Source of the DNA: Urophycis tenuis
Taxonomy: Eukaryota; Chordata; Actinopteri; Gadiformes; Phycidae
Assembly (NCBI GenBank): GCA_036785325.1
Contig: JAXIVH010000007.1
Span: forward strand, 5,067,964-5,131,963
Length of the DNA: 64,000 nucleotides
Direction: 5' to 3'
Both the position numbers and the translations under genes were made by a program. The notes below the pieces were generated by a model that had not been told where the DNA came from, did not search any database, and worked only from the letters and a program-made list of their open reading frames with translations. Shown here piece after piece: positions 1-7,395 of this stretch (positions are counted from its first letter, which is position 1; each line of letters begins with the position of its first letter).

Positions 1-154
1 AGTTCTCGGCTATCCCGATCCGGAACAAAAGAGGAAAAAAGATGTTTGTTAAATGATTTCAAACTTCTCATGGAAAACAGAACACAGTGATTGCTTCTTT
101 CTCAAAGACACCCCCTTCTCCCAGAATAGCACTCCATTGATTGTGTAGGGGTGA

Positions 155-228
155 GTAAAGGGTCAAATCTTCCCATACTTGGTCTTACACATAACAAAGG
201 GATACCGACCACTATCATAACTACGAAC
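155..228 (-). pseudogene. Decayed tRNA-Asp-like relic (one per unit)
   Basis: The right half, read on the + strand, aligns to the live Asp gene of the same unit: a GGTCT block, then GGGATACCGACCACTAT against GGGATACTGACCACTAT, then a degraded acceptor end. The left half (T arm and 3' acceptor) is barely recognisable. It lies about 100 bp left of tRNA-Gly, the same geometry as Asp at 1021 and the Gly relic at 1202, which supports common descent. Copies sit at offset 155..228 of every unit. No functional cloverleaf is expected. Confidence 0.6.
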
Positions 229-278
229 TTCGGGGTTCAAGGACTCCACGTCATGAGTGAATACGTTGTCTTACAGGT

Positions 279-312
279 GTAATTTGACTAAAAAAATTCT
301 TGAGTCAATTAC
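279..312. repeat. Imperfect inverted repeat 14 bp upstream of tRNA-Gly
   Basis: Left arm GTAATTTGACT (279..289) and right arm AGTCAATTAC (303..312) are complementary apart from one unpaired base, around a 13-base A-rich loop. The structure is kept in all units, with changes mostly in the loop A-run (1-bp loss in U38, A to G in U32, U34, U43 and U47). The paralogous spacer between Asp and the Gly relic retains a shorter TGAGT/ACTCA pair. Function is unknown. Confidence 0.5.
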
Positions 313-325
313 ACCCCACAAGCAG

Positions 326-396
326 GCATTGGTGGTTCAGTGGTAGAATTCTCGCCTGCCACGCGGGAGGCCCGGGTTCGATTCCCGGCTAATGCA
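326..396 (+). tRNA. tRNA-Gly-GCC: tRNA-Gly(GCC), U1, class A
   Basis: A 71-base intronless cloverleaf. Acceptor 1-7 GCATTGG pairs with 64-70 CTAATGC through one G6:U65 wobble; discriminator A71; no encoded CCA. The anticodon loop CTGCCAC gives anticodon GCC. T stem CCGGG/CCCGG, T loop TTCGATT. A box around TGGTTCAGTGG, B box GGTTCGATTCC. It matches the usual vertebrate Gly-GCC gene except for the T at position 65, present in every unit. Classes, by linear position in the gene: A = this sequence; B = G49T (T-stem mismatch) + C70T; C = G49T + T53A (T loop TACGA, B box broken); D = G42C (outer anticodon-stem pair lost). No T4 run occurs within 129 bases downstream. Confidence 0.96.
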
Positions 397-825
397 AGCC
401 TATATTTAGATTTGTTCTGTACCTCAATCTGGGCCCATTGTACTGTATGTGAGGATTACTGTGGGGTGCGTCTTGCCGAATGTCTGGCCAAAGAAGTAAA
501 ATGTAATATTGATATCAACTCAGGATTTTGGCGGGGACTTTGCTTTTTCTTCGGATTCCTCATGAGTGTCACAAGTGGGATTCACCCCCACACCTTCAGA
601 GGCGACTGGGAACTTATCTTGGCGCCATAGAACGCTCTGCCGTCCAGAGACCTTAGAGCAAAACCGAAGGTGCGAATTTCAGCCTAAGTTATGCTCATCT
701 TCTCAGGGAAATCCAAGAGCAAAGTCTTATACCATGGAATTATGATTGAATTTCGTCAGTAAACATCAGTGCTCAATGCAAGGCACTCACAGATTCTTTA
801 TTTCATGCGGTTTTATGAGTAATGA
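397..825. other. Spacer between tRNA-Gly and tRNA-Leu (429 bp)
   Basis: Contains a Leu-like relic at 567..649 and otherwise no recognisable gene. The first T run of four after tRNA-Gly on the + strand is at 526..529, with a T5 at 545..549 region shortly after. On the - strand the first run of four T after tRNA-Leu is at 660..663. A weak Gly-tail resemblance ends at 780. The same layout applies in all units; in U3 the retroelement sits in this spacer. Confidence 0.7.
567..649 (-). pseudogene. Decayed tRNA-Leu relic 1 (one per unit)
   Basis: An ungapped hand alignment to the live Leu gene at 826..908 matches about 63 of 83 bases over the full tRNA length. The 3' acceptor side and part of the T arm are well kept. 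The anticodon stem-loop has collapsed, the CAG anticodon is lost, and the T loop reads TTCACCC instead of TTCGAAC (+ strand). It lies in the same orientation as the live gene. Copies sit at offset 567..649 of each unit, except U3, where the insertion moves it to 4878..4960. Confidence 0.8.
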
Positions 826-908
826 TGTCAGAAGTGGGATTCGAACCCACGCCTCCAGAGGAGACTGCGACCTGAACGCAGCGCCTTAGACCGCTCGGCC
901 ATCCTGAC
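826..908 (-). tRNA. tRNA-Leu-CAG: tRNA-Leu(CAG), U1
   Basis: An 83-base class II tRNA without an intron. On the - strand: acceptor GTCAGGA pairs with TTCTGAC (one G:U), discriminator A, D arm GCCGAGCGGTCTAAGGC, anticodon stem CTGCG/CGCAG around loop TTCAGGT (anticodon CAG), long variable arm with CTCC/GGAG pairing, T arm GTGGG/CCCAC with loop TTCGAAT. This matches the vertebrate Leu-CAG gene apart from two bases, in the variable-arm loop and acceptor. It points away from Gly and lies 112 bp left of Asp on the same strand. On its 3' side there is no T4 run for 162 bases, so terminator use is unclear. Confidence 0.96.
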
Positions 909-1008
909 TGGTGACAACAAGAAGGAAAGCGTGGATCGCCGGCTAAAGTTGTTGAGGAAATGAAAGGCTACTTCTTTATCACCGATTTCTACCAATTTCA
1001 CTTTGAGT

Positions 1009-1012
1009 AAAA
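1009..1012 (-). terminator. Pol III T4 terminator of tRNA-Asp
   Basis: On the - strand a TTTT run starts 9 bases after the last base of tRNA-Asp, the expected place for a Pol III terminator. It is present at the same offset in every unit. Neither tRNA-Gly nor tRNA-Leu has an equivalent within 100 bases. Confidence 0.75.
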
Positions 1013-1020
1013 TTCCCTGC

Positions 1021-1092
1021 CTCCCCGTCGGGGAATTGAACCCCGGTCTCCCCCGTGACAGGCGGGGATACTGACCACTATACTAACGAGGA
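1021..1092 (-). tRNA. tRNA-Asp-GTC: tRNA-Asp(GTC), U1, anticodon-stem variant
   Basis: A 72-base intronless gene. On the - strand: acceptor TCCTCGT pairs with ACGGGGA (one T:G), discriminator G; A box around TTAGTATAGTGG; anticodon loop CTGTCAC (anticodon GTC); T stem CGGGG/CCCCG with loop TTCAATT. Apart from a D-loop C and the T-loop A (both present in all units) it matches vertebrate Asp-GTC. This copy also has GGGGG for GCGGG on the 3' side of the anticodon stem, a G:G mismatch shared only with U10. A T4 terminator follows closely (1009..1012), so Asp and Leu, though on the same strand, should be separate transcripts. Confidence 0.92.
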
Positions 1093-1201
1093 ATTGTGCA
1101 AAACAACCCTCCTCGTCGTGAACAAACACTTTTACGTCTACAGCAGGTGTAACTGAGTGTGACAAACTCAATTCTGGGAGCCAAGATGTAGCAGGAGGCA
1201 A

Positions 1202-1271
1202 GCATTGGTTTTCAGTTGTAGAACTCTCACCGGCCATGATGTACACCCAGAGTCGATGCCAGACCAATGCA
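1202..1271 (+). pseudogene. Decayed tRNA-Gly relic (one per unit)
   Basis: A hand alignment with one gap matches about 52 of 71 positions of tRNA-Gly(GCC). The acceptor stem is perfectly paired (GCATTGG with CCAATGC), and GGCC survives around the anticodon. The 3' side of the anticodon stem, the T stem and the B box are broken (GAGTCGATGCC where GGTTCGATTCC is expected). It lies 110 bp right of tRNA-Asp, as live Gly lies about 100 bp right of the Asp relic. Copies are at offset 1202..1271 of units U1 to U46. Confidence 0.8.
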
Positions 1272-1282
1272 GGGCACCCTTA

Positions 1283-1364
1283 AGATCAGTTCCGACCCAC
1301 AATGTAAGAACAGAGTCGAGTGCAAGCTGATTGCAGGGCCTAAGAGTTCTCGGCTATCCCGATC
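1283..1364 (-). pseudogene. Decayed tRNA-Leu relic 2 (one per unit)
   Basis: Read on the + strand, TTCCGACCCAC resembles the Leu T arm TTCGAACCCAC. GCAGGGCCTAAGAGTTCTCGG resembles the D-arm block of Leu with its CCTTAGACCGCTCGG run, and TATCCCGAT matches the acceptor block CATCCTGAC. The middle (variable arm and anticodon) is unrecognisable. It starts about 12 bp after the Gly relic and about 210 bp before the next Asp relic, close to the 195-bp Leu-to-Asp spacing of the live pair. Confidence 0.55.
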
Positions 1365-1669
1365 CGGAACAAAAGAGGAAAAAAGATGTTTGTTAAATGA
1401 TTTCAAACTTCTCATGGAAAACAGAACACAGTGATTGCTTCTTTCTCAAAGACACCCCCTTCTCCCAGAATAGCACTCCATTGATTGTGTAGGGGTGAGT
1501 AAAGGGTCAAATCTTCCCATACTTGGTCTTACACATAACAAAGGGATACCGACCACTATCATAACTACGAACTGCGGGGTTCAAGGACTCCACGTCATGA
1601 GTGAATACGTTGTCTTACAGGTGTAATTTGACTAAAAAAATTCTTGAGTCAATTACTCCCCACAAGCAG

Positions 1670-1740
1670 GCATTGGTGGTTCAGTGGTAGAATTCTCGCC
1701 TGCCACGCGGGAGGCCCGGGTTCGATTCCCGGCTAATGCA
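1670..1740 (+). tRNA. tRNA-Gly-GCC: tRNA-Gly(GCC), U2, class A
   Basis: Same bases as the U1 copy. Confidence 0.95.
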
Positions 1741-2169
1741 AGCCTATATTTAGATTTGTTCTGTACCTCAATCTGGGCCCATTGTACTGTATGTGAGGAT
1801 TACTGTGGGGTGCGTCTTGCCGAATGTCTGGCCAATGAAGTAAAAAGTAATATTGATATCAACTCAGGATTTTGGCGGGGACTTTGCTTTTTCTTCGGAT
1901 TCCTCATGAGTGTCACAAGTGGGATTCACCCCCACACCTTCAGAGGCGACTGGGAACTTATCTTGGCGCCATAGAACGCTCTGCCGTCCAGAGACCTTAG
2001 AGCAAAACCGAAGGCGCGAATTTCAGCCTAAGTTATGCTCATCTTCTCAGGGAAATCCAAGAGCAAAGTCTTATACCATGGAATTATGATTGAATTTCGT
2101 CAGTAAACATCAGTGCTCAATGCAAGGCACTCACAGATTCTTTATTTCATGCGGTTTTATGAATAATGA

Positions 2170-2252
2170 TGTCAGAAGTGGGATTCGAACCCACGCCTCC
2201 AGAGGAGACTGCGACCTGAACGCAGCGCCTTAGACCGCTCGGCCATCCTGAC
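2170..2252 (-). tRNA. tRNA-Leu-CAG: tRNA-Leu(CAG), U2
   Basis: Same bases as the U1 copy. Confidence 0.95.
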
Positions 2253-2364
2253 TGGTGACAACAAGAAGGAAAGCGTGGATCGCCGGCTAAAGTTGTTGAG
2301 GAAATGAAAGGCTACTTCTTTATCACCGATTTCTACCAATTTCACTTTGAGTAAAATTCCCTGC

Positions 2365-2436
2365 CTCCCCGTCGGGGAATTGAACCCCGGTCTCCCGCGT
2401 GACAGGCGGGGATACTGACCACTATACTAACGAGGA
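2365..2436 (-). tRNA. tRNA-Asp-GTC: tRNA-Asp(GTC), U2
   Basis: Array consensus: anticodon stem CCCGC/GCGGG fully paired. Confidence 0.95.
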
Positions 2437-3013
2437 AATGTGCAAAAAAAACCTCCTCGTCGTGAACAAACACTTTTACGTCTACAGCAGGTGTAACTGA
2501 GTGTGACAAACTCAATTCTGGGAGCCAAGATGTAGCAGGAGGCAAGCATTGGTTTTCAGTTGTAGAACTCTCACCGGCCATGATGTACACCCAGAGTCGA
2601 TGCCAGACCAATGCAGGGCACCCTTAAGATCAGTTCCGACCCACAATGTAAGAACAGAGTCGAGTGCAAGCTGATTGCAGGGCCTAAGAGTTCTCGGCTA
2701 TCCCGATCCGGAACAAAAGAGGAAAAAAGATGTTTGTTAAATGATTTCAAACTTCGCATGGAAAACAGAACACAGTGATTGCTTCTTTCTCAAGGACACC
2801 CCCTTCTCCCAGAATAGCACTCCATTGATTGTGTAGGGGTGAGTAAAGGGTCAAATCTTCCCATACTTGGTCTTACACATAACGAAGGGATACCGACCAC
2901 TATCATAACTACGAACTGCGGGGTTCAAGGACTCCACGTCATGAGTAAATACGTTGTCTTACAGGTGTAATTTGACTAAAAAAATTCTTGAGTCAATTAC
3001 TCCCCACAAGCAG

Positions 3014-3084
3014 GCATTGGTGGTTCAGTGGTAGAATTCTCGCCTGCCACGCGGGAGGCCCTGGTTCGATTCCCGGCTAATGTA
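3014..3084 (+). tRNA. tRNA-Gly-GCC: tRNA-Gly(GCC), U3, class B
   Basis: G49T leaves a T:C mismatch in the T stem and C70T makes the first acceptor pair G:U. The LINE insertion begins 120 bp downstream. Confidence 0.85.
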
Positions 3085-3203
3085 AGCCTATATTTAGATT
3101 TGTTCTGTACCTCAATCTGGGCCCATTGTACTGTATGTGAGGATTACTGTGGGGTGCGTCTTGCCGAATGTCTGGCCAATGAAGTAAAAAGTCATATTGA
3201 TAT

Positions 3204-3943
3204 GCCACCTGCAGAAGTTCTCGGACGACTCCTCCATTGTTGGATGCATCACAGACAACGAGGAGGAGGAGTACAGGGAACTGGTGAGGAACTTTGTGGG
3301 ATGGTGTGATGGGAACCACCTCCAGCTCAACACAGGGAAAACCAAGGAGCTGGTGGTGGACTTTAGACGCAGGAAGTGTCCCCCATTACCGGTTTCCATA
3401 AAGGGGGAAGAGGTGGAGATGGTGGACACCTACAAGTTCCTTGGGGTGCACCTAAACAACAAACTGGACTGGTCTGATAATACCGAGGCCCTCTACAGGA
3501 AGGGACAGAGCAGGCTGTTCTTCCTGAGGAGGCTCAGATCCTTCAATGTGTGCACTAGGCTGCTACGGATGTTCTACCAGTCTGTGGTAGCCAGTGTCAC
3601 CTTCTTCGCCGTCGTGTGCTGGGGAGGAGGCATCGGGTGCGGTGGGGCAAGTAAGCTGAACAAGCTGGTGAGGAAGGCGAGCTCCGTGGTGGGGATGAAG
3701 CTGGACTGTGTGGAGGCGGTGACAGAGAGGAGGATGAGGGGAAAGCTGCAGGCGATCCTGGACAACCCCTCTCACCCTCTCTACGCCGAGCTGAGGCAAC
3801 TCAGGAGCACGTTCAGCCATAGGCTCACTCAGCCACGTGCTTCAAAGCGCTTGGGGGGCTCTTTCATCCCATCAGCTATCAGGCTCTACAATACCTCAAC
3901 CACCCGCTCCCAACGTCTCGGAAGCGCCAGCACCACCAGATAA
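3204..3943 (+). pseudogene. LINE reverse-transcriptase C-terminal fragment
   Basis: An open frame reads through to a TAA at 3941..3943, giving about 245 residues. Near the start it shows the catalytic signature F-S-D-D-S (the two Asp are the metal ligands). It continues with the W-C-x-x-N-x-L-x-L-N-x-x-K-T-K-E motif, Y-K-F-L-G-V (RT motif E region), G-Q-S-R-L-F-F-L-R-R-L, and a V-V-C-W-G-G-G stretch common to fish LINE C termini. The apurinic endonuclease domain and RT palm motifs before the DD are missing, so it is a dead fragment. The apparent start lies in array DNA and is not a real start. No disabling change was seen inside the fragment. Confidence 0.85.
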
Positions 3944-4041
3944 TGGATTTGTATAACACACCACACACCCCAGACTGTTTTCTAGCCATTCTCATCTTAT
4001 GACTGTTCATCTCATTAATAACCACTGCCCATCTGTCATCT

Positions 4042-4430
4042 TTCATTGTGTGCACCAGGCTTCTACGGATGGTCTACCAGTCTGCGGTGGCCAGTGTCAC
4101 CTCTTCACTGCCGTGTGCTGGGGAGGAAGCATTGGGAGCGGTGGTGCCAGGAAGCTGTACAAGCCGGGGAGGAAGGCGAGCCCTGCAGTGGGGATGAAGC
4201 TGGACGGTGTGGAGGCGGCGACAGTGAGGAAGACGAGGGGAATGCTGCTGGCGACCCGGACCTACCCTCTCAGCCTCACTGTGCCGAACTGAAGCAACTG
4301 AAGCAACTCAGGAACACGTTCAGCCACATGCTCACTCAGCCAAGTGCCACAAAGTGCTTGGGTGCTCCTTCATCCCACCAACCATCAGGCTCAGGAAGCT
4401 CCAACACCACTAGACAAATGGAATGGACTG
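4042..4430 (+). pseudogene. Second, diverged copy of the LINE RT C-terminal segment
   Basis: Starts with TTCATTGTGTGCACCAGGC, matching TTCAATGTGTGCACTAGGC exactly 500 bp upstream, and stays alignable to about 3942/4430. Residues resembling V-C-W-G-G-S-I-G-S-G-G-A-R-K-L and V-G-M-K-L-D-G-V-E-A are visible in one frame, but upstream and downstream parts fall in other frames, so it is frameshifted. The following UTRs are also related (CACACACC then GGACTGT or AGACTGT). It represents a nested or tandem LINE end, or an element with an internal duplication. Confidence 0.75.
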
Positions 4431-4803
4431 AACTTTCATTCACATACACCACACCACACACCTTGGACTGTGACCCAGCCGTTGTTATTCCGGGACCATT
4501 CATATATTGTACCTGGAATACCTGTATAAATTTGCACATCTTGCACCTTGCACTTTCCGCATACTTGCACTATTTTATCTACTTGCACTATTTGATCTAT
4601 CTTGCATTTTGCACCACAAACTGCTATCTAGGACACTAGTATGCATACGGGTCCTCTCGTCACCGACCTGACTTAAGAGCGCGTATTTAATCTAATCTAT
4701 TGTTTTTTATTGTGTATAGAATTTAGCCAGGCTCTTTACTGCTCATCTATCCCCTGCACTGCTGGTCTCTGCGAATTTCTCCTACGGGGGATTAATAAAG
4801 AAA
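4431..4803 (+). other. LINE 3' UTR with AATAAA signal
   Basis: Non-coding A/T-rich tail with repeated TTGCACTATTT-like motifs (about 4550..4600), a common texture in fish L2 3' ends. AATAAA is at 4794..4799, just ahead of the pentamer tail. No gene. Confidence 0.6.
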
Positions 4804-4827
4804 TATCTTATCTTATCTTATCTTATC
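4804..4827. repeat. (TTATC)n microsatellite tail of the LINE
   Basis: TATC followed by four TTATC pentamers. The final TATC overlaps the target sequence TATCAACTC, so the exact insertion edge is ambiguous by about 3 bp. Confidence 0.85.
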
Positions 4828-5136
4828 AACTCAGGATTTTGGCGGGGACTTTGCTTTTTCTTCGGATTCCTCATGAGTGTCACAAGTGGGATTCACCCCC
4901 ACACCTTCAGAGGCGACTGGGAACTTATCTTGGCGCCATAGAACGCTCTGCCGTCCAGAGACCTTAGAGCAAAACCGAAGGCGCGAATTTCAGCCTAAGT
5001 TATGCTCATCTTCTCAGGGAAATCCAAGAGCAAAGTCTTATACCATGGAATTATGATTGAATTTCGTCAGTAAACATCAGTGCTCAATGCAAGGCACTCA
5101 CAGATTCTTTATTTCATGCGGTTTTATGAATAATGA

Positions 5137-5219
5137 TGTCAGAAGTGGGATTCGAACCCACGCCTCCAGAGGAGACTGCGACCTGAACGCAGCGCCTTAG
5201 ACCGCTCGGCCATCCTGAC
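5137..5219 (-). tRNA. tRNA-Leu-CAG: tRNA-Leu(CAG), U3
   Basis: Consensus; about 310 bp right of the LINE insertion, which did not damage it. Confidence 0.95.
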
Positions 5220-5331
5220 TGGTGACAACAAGAAGGAAAGCGTGGATCGCCGGCTAAAGTTGTTGAGGAAATGAAAGGCTACTTCTTTATCACCGATTTC
5301 TACCAATTTCACTTTGAGTAAAATTCCCTGC

Positions 5332-5403
5332 CTCCCCGTCGGGGAATTGAACCCCGGTCTCCCGCGTGACAGGCGGGGATACTGACCACTATACTAACGA
5401 GGA
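5332..5403 (-). tRNA. tRNA-Asp-GTC: tRNA-Asp(GTC), U3
   Basis: Consensus; to the right of the LINE insertion. Confidence 0.95.
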
Positions 5404-5980
5404 AATGTGCAAAAAAAACCTCCTCGTCGTGAACAAACACTTTTACGTCTACAGCAGGTGTAACTGAGTGTGACAAACTCAATTCTGGGAGCCAAGATGT
5501 AGCAGGAGGCAAGCATTGGTTTTCAGTTGTAGAACTCTCACCGGCCATGATGTACACCCAGAGTCGATGCCAGACCAATGCAGGGCACCCTTAAGATCAG
5601 TTCCGACCCACAATGTAAGAACAGAGTCGAGTGCAAGCTGATTGCAGGGCCTAAGAGTTCTCGGCTATCCCGATCCGGAACAAAAGAGGAAAAAAGATGT
5701 TTGTTAAATGATTTCAAACTTCTCATGGAAAACAGAACACAGTGATTGCTTCTTTCTCAAAGACACCCCCTTCTCCCAGAATAGCACTCCATTGATTGTG
5801 TAGGGGTGAGTAAAGGGTCAAATCTTCCCATACTTGGTCTTACACATAACGAAGGGATACCGACCACTATCATAACTACGAACTGCGGGGTTCAAGGACT
5901 CCACGTCATGAGTAAATACGTTGTCTTACAGGTGTAATTTGACTAAAAAAATTCTTGAGTCAATTACTCCCCACAAGCAG

Positions 5981-6051
5981 GCATTGGTGGTTCAGTGGTA
6001 GAATTCTCGCCTGCCACGCGGGAGGCCCTGGTACGATTCCCGGCTAATGCA
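5981..6051 (+). tRNA. tRNA-Gly-GCC: tRNA-Gly(GCC), U4, class C
   Basis: G49T plus T53A, which replaces the invariant T-loop position 55 and breaks the B box. Probably weak or dead. Confidence 0.75.
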
Positions 6052-6480
6052 AGCCTATATTTAGATTTGTTCTGTACCTCAATCTGGGCCCATTGTACTG
6101 TACGTGAGGATTACTGTGGGGTGCGTCTTGCCGAATGTCTGGCCAATGAAGTAAAAAGTAATATTGATATCAACTCAGGATTTTGGCGGGGACTTTGCTT
6201 TTTCTTCGGATTCCTCATGAGTGTCACAAGTGGGATTCACCCCCACACCTTCAGAGGCGACTGGGAACTTATCTTGGCGCCATAGAACGCTCTGCCGTCC
6301 AGAGACCTTAGAGCAAAACCGAAGGCGCGAATTTCAGCCTAAGTTATGCTCATCTTCTCAGGGAAATCCAAGAGCAAAGTCTTATACCATGGAATTATGA
6401 TTGAATTTCGTCAGTAAACATCAGTGCTCAATGCAAGGCACTCACAGATTCTTTATTTCATGCGGTTTTATGAATAATGA

Positions 6481-6563
6481 TGTCAGAAGTGGGATTCGAA
6501 CCCACGCCTCCAGAGGAGACTGCGACCTGAACGCAGCGCCTTAGACCGCTCGGCCATCCTGAC
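6481..6563 (-). tRNA. tRNA-Leu-CAG: tRNA-Leu(CAG), U4
   Basis: Consensus. Confidence 0.95.
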
Positions 6564-6675
6564 TGGTGACAACAAGAAGGAAAGCGTGGATCGCCGGCTA
6601 AAGTTGTTGAGGAAATGAAAGGCTACTTCTTTATCACCGATTTCTACCAATTTCACTTTGAGTAAAATTCCCTGC

Positions 6676-6747
6676 CTCCCCGTCGGGGAATTGAACCCCG
6701 GTCTCCCGCGTGACAGGCGGGGATACTGACCACTATACTAACGAGGA
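6676..6747 (-). tRNA. tRNA-Asp-GTC: tRNA-Asp(GTC), U4
   Basis: Consensus. Confidence 0.95.
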
Positions 6748-7324
6748 AATGTGCAAAAAAAACCTCCTCGTCGTGAACAAACACTTTTACGTCTACAGCA
6801 GGTGTAACTGAGTGTGACAAACTCAATTCTGGGAGCCAAGATGTAGCAGGAGGCAAGCATTGGTTTTCAGTTGTAGAACTCTCACCGGCCATGATGTACA
6901 CCCAGAGTCGATGCCAGACCAATGCAGGGCACCCTTAAGATCAGTTCCGACCCACAATGTAAGAACAGAGTCGAGTGCAAGCTGATTGCAGGGCCTAAGA
7001 GTTCTCGGCTATCCCGATCCGGAACAAAAGAGGAAAAAAGATGTTTGTTAAATGATTTCAAACTTCGCATGGAAAACAGAACACAGTGATTGCTTCTTTC
7101 TCAAGGACACCCCCTTCTCCCAGAATAGCACTCCATTGATTGTGTAGGGGTGAGTAAAGGGTCAAATCTTCCCATACTTGGTCTTACACATAACGAAGGG
7201 ATACCGACCACTATCATAACTACGAACTGCGGGGTTCAAGGACTCCACGTCATGAGTAAATACGTTGTCTTACAGGTGTAATTTGACTAAAAAAATTCTT
7301 GAGTCAATTACTCCCCACAAGCAG

Positions 7325-7395
7325 GCATTGGTGGTTCAGTGGTAGAATTCTCGCCTGCCACGCGGGAGGCCCTGTTTCGATTCCCGGCTAATGTA
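7325..7395 (+). tRNA. tRNA-Gly-GCC: tRNA-Gly(GCC), U5, class B with extra change
   Basis: Class B changes plus G50T, so two adjacent T-stem pairs are lost. This is the most damaged T stem in the window and probably a pseudogene. Confidence 0.7.

Larger units (their letters stand above)
1093..1669. other. Spacer between tRNA-Asp and next tRNA-Gly (577 bp)
   Basis: No intact gene. Holds the Gly relic (1202..1271), Leu relic 2 (about 1283..1364), a featureless stretch (about 1365..1498), the next Asp relic (about 1499..1572) and the inverted repeat near 1623..1656. The segment after Asp (about 1110..1185) aligns with the segment after the Asp relic (about 250..318): both share a CGTC-rich block followed by ACAGGTGTAA or AGCAGGTGTAA. 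Confidence 0.7.
3204..4826 (+). mobile_element. 5'-truncated non-LTR retrotransposon (L2/CR1-like LINE), 1623 bp
   Basis: Compared with U5, which has no insertion, the unit is interrupted between GATAT (ends 3203) and CAACTCAGG (starts 4827). The insert begins just before the reverse-transcriptase F-S-D-D-S motif, carries the C-terminal RT region typical of fish LINEs, and ends with AATAAA (4794..4799) and a (TTATC)n tail. A short tandem-repeat tail in place of poly(A) is characteristic of L2/CR1-group elements. Target-site duplication is at most TAT and merges with the tail. It contains two diverged copies of the same coding segment. Assignment to L2 rather than Rex1/Babar is from memory of family features. 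Confidence 0.85.

Noticed and set aside
397..420. TATATTTAG just after tRNA-Gly as a TATA box for a Pol II gene
   Set aside because: No downstream coding or splice structure; A/T-rich flank only.
340..630. Recurring 96-residue + strand ORF (and 93, 92 or 71-residue variants) in most units
   Set aside because: It starts inside tRNA-Gly, runs through spacer and ends in the Leu relic. Its variants track tRNA and spacer SNPs, some units break it (U7, U8, U23), and there is no protein-like conservation.
998..1267. Recurring 89-residue - strand ORF
   Set aside because: It spans the Gly relic and the whole tRNA-Asp gene antisense or sense; a by-product of repeat conservation, not a gene.
1227..1415. 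Recurring 62-residue - strand ORF
   Set aside because: Lies over the Gly relic and Leu relic 2. Constant only because the units are near-identical.
1365..1498. Possible further tRNA relic between Leu relic 2 and the Asp relic
   Set aside because: I could not align this stretch to any of the three tRNAs on either strand.
3197..3205. Start codon for the LINE ORF
   Set aside because: The first codons belong to array spacer DNA and the element is 5'-truncated, so no true start exists.
3112..3429. Reverse-strand ORFs over the LINE (3077..3319, 3112..3429, 3563..3820, 3574..3765)
   Set aside because: Shadows of the RT coding strand; no recognisable motifs.
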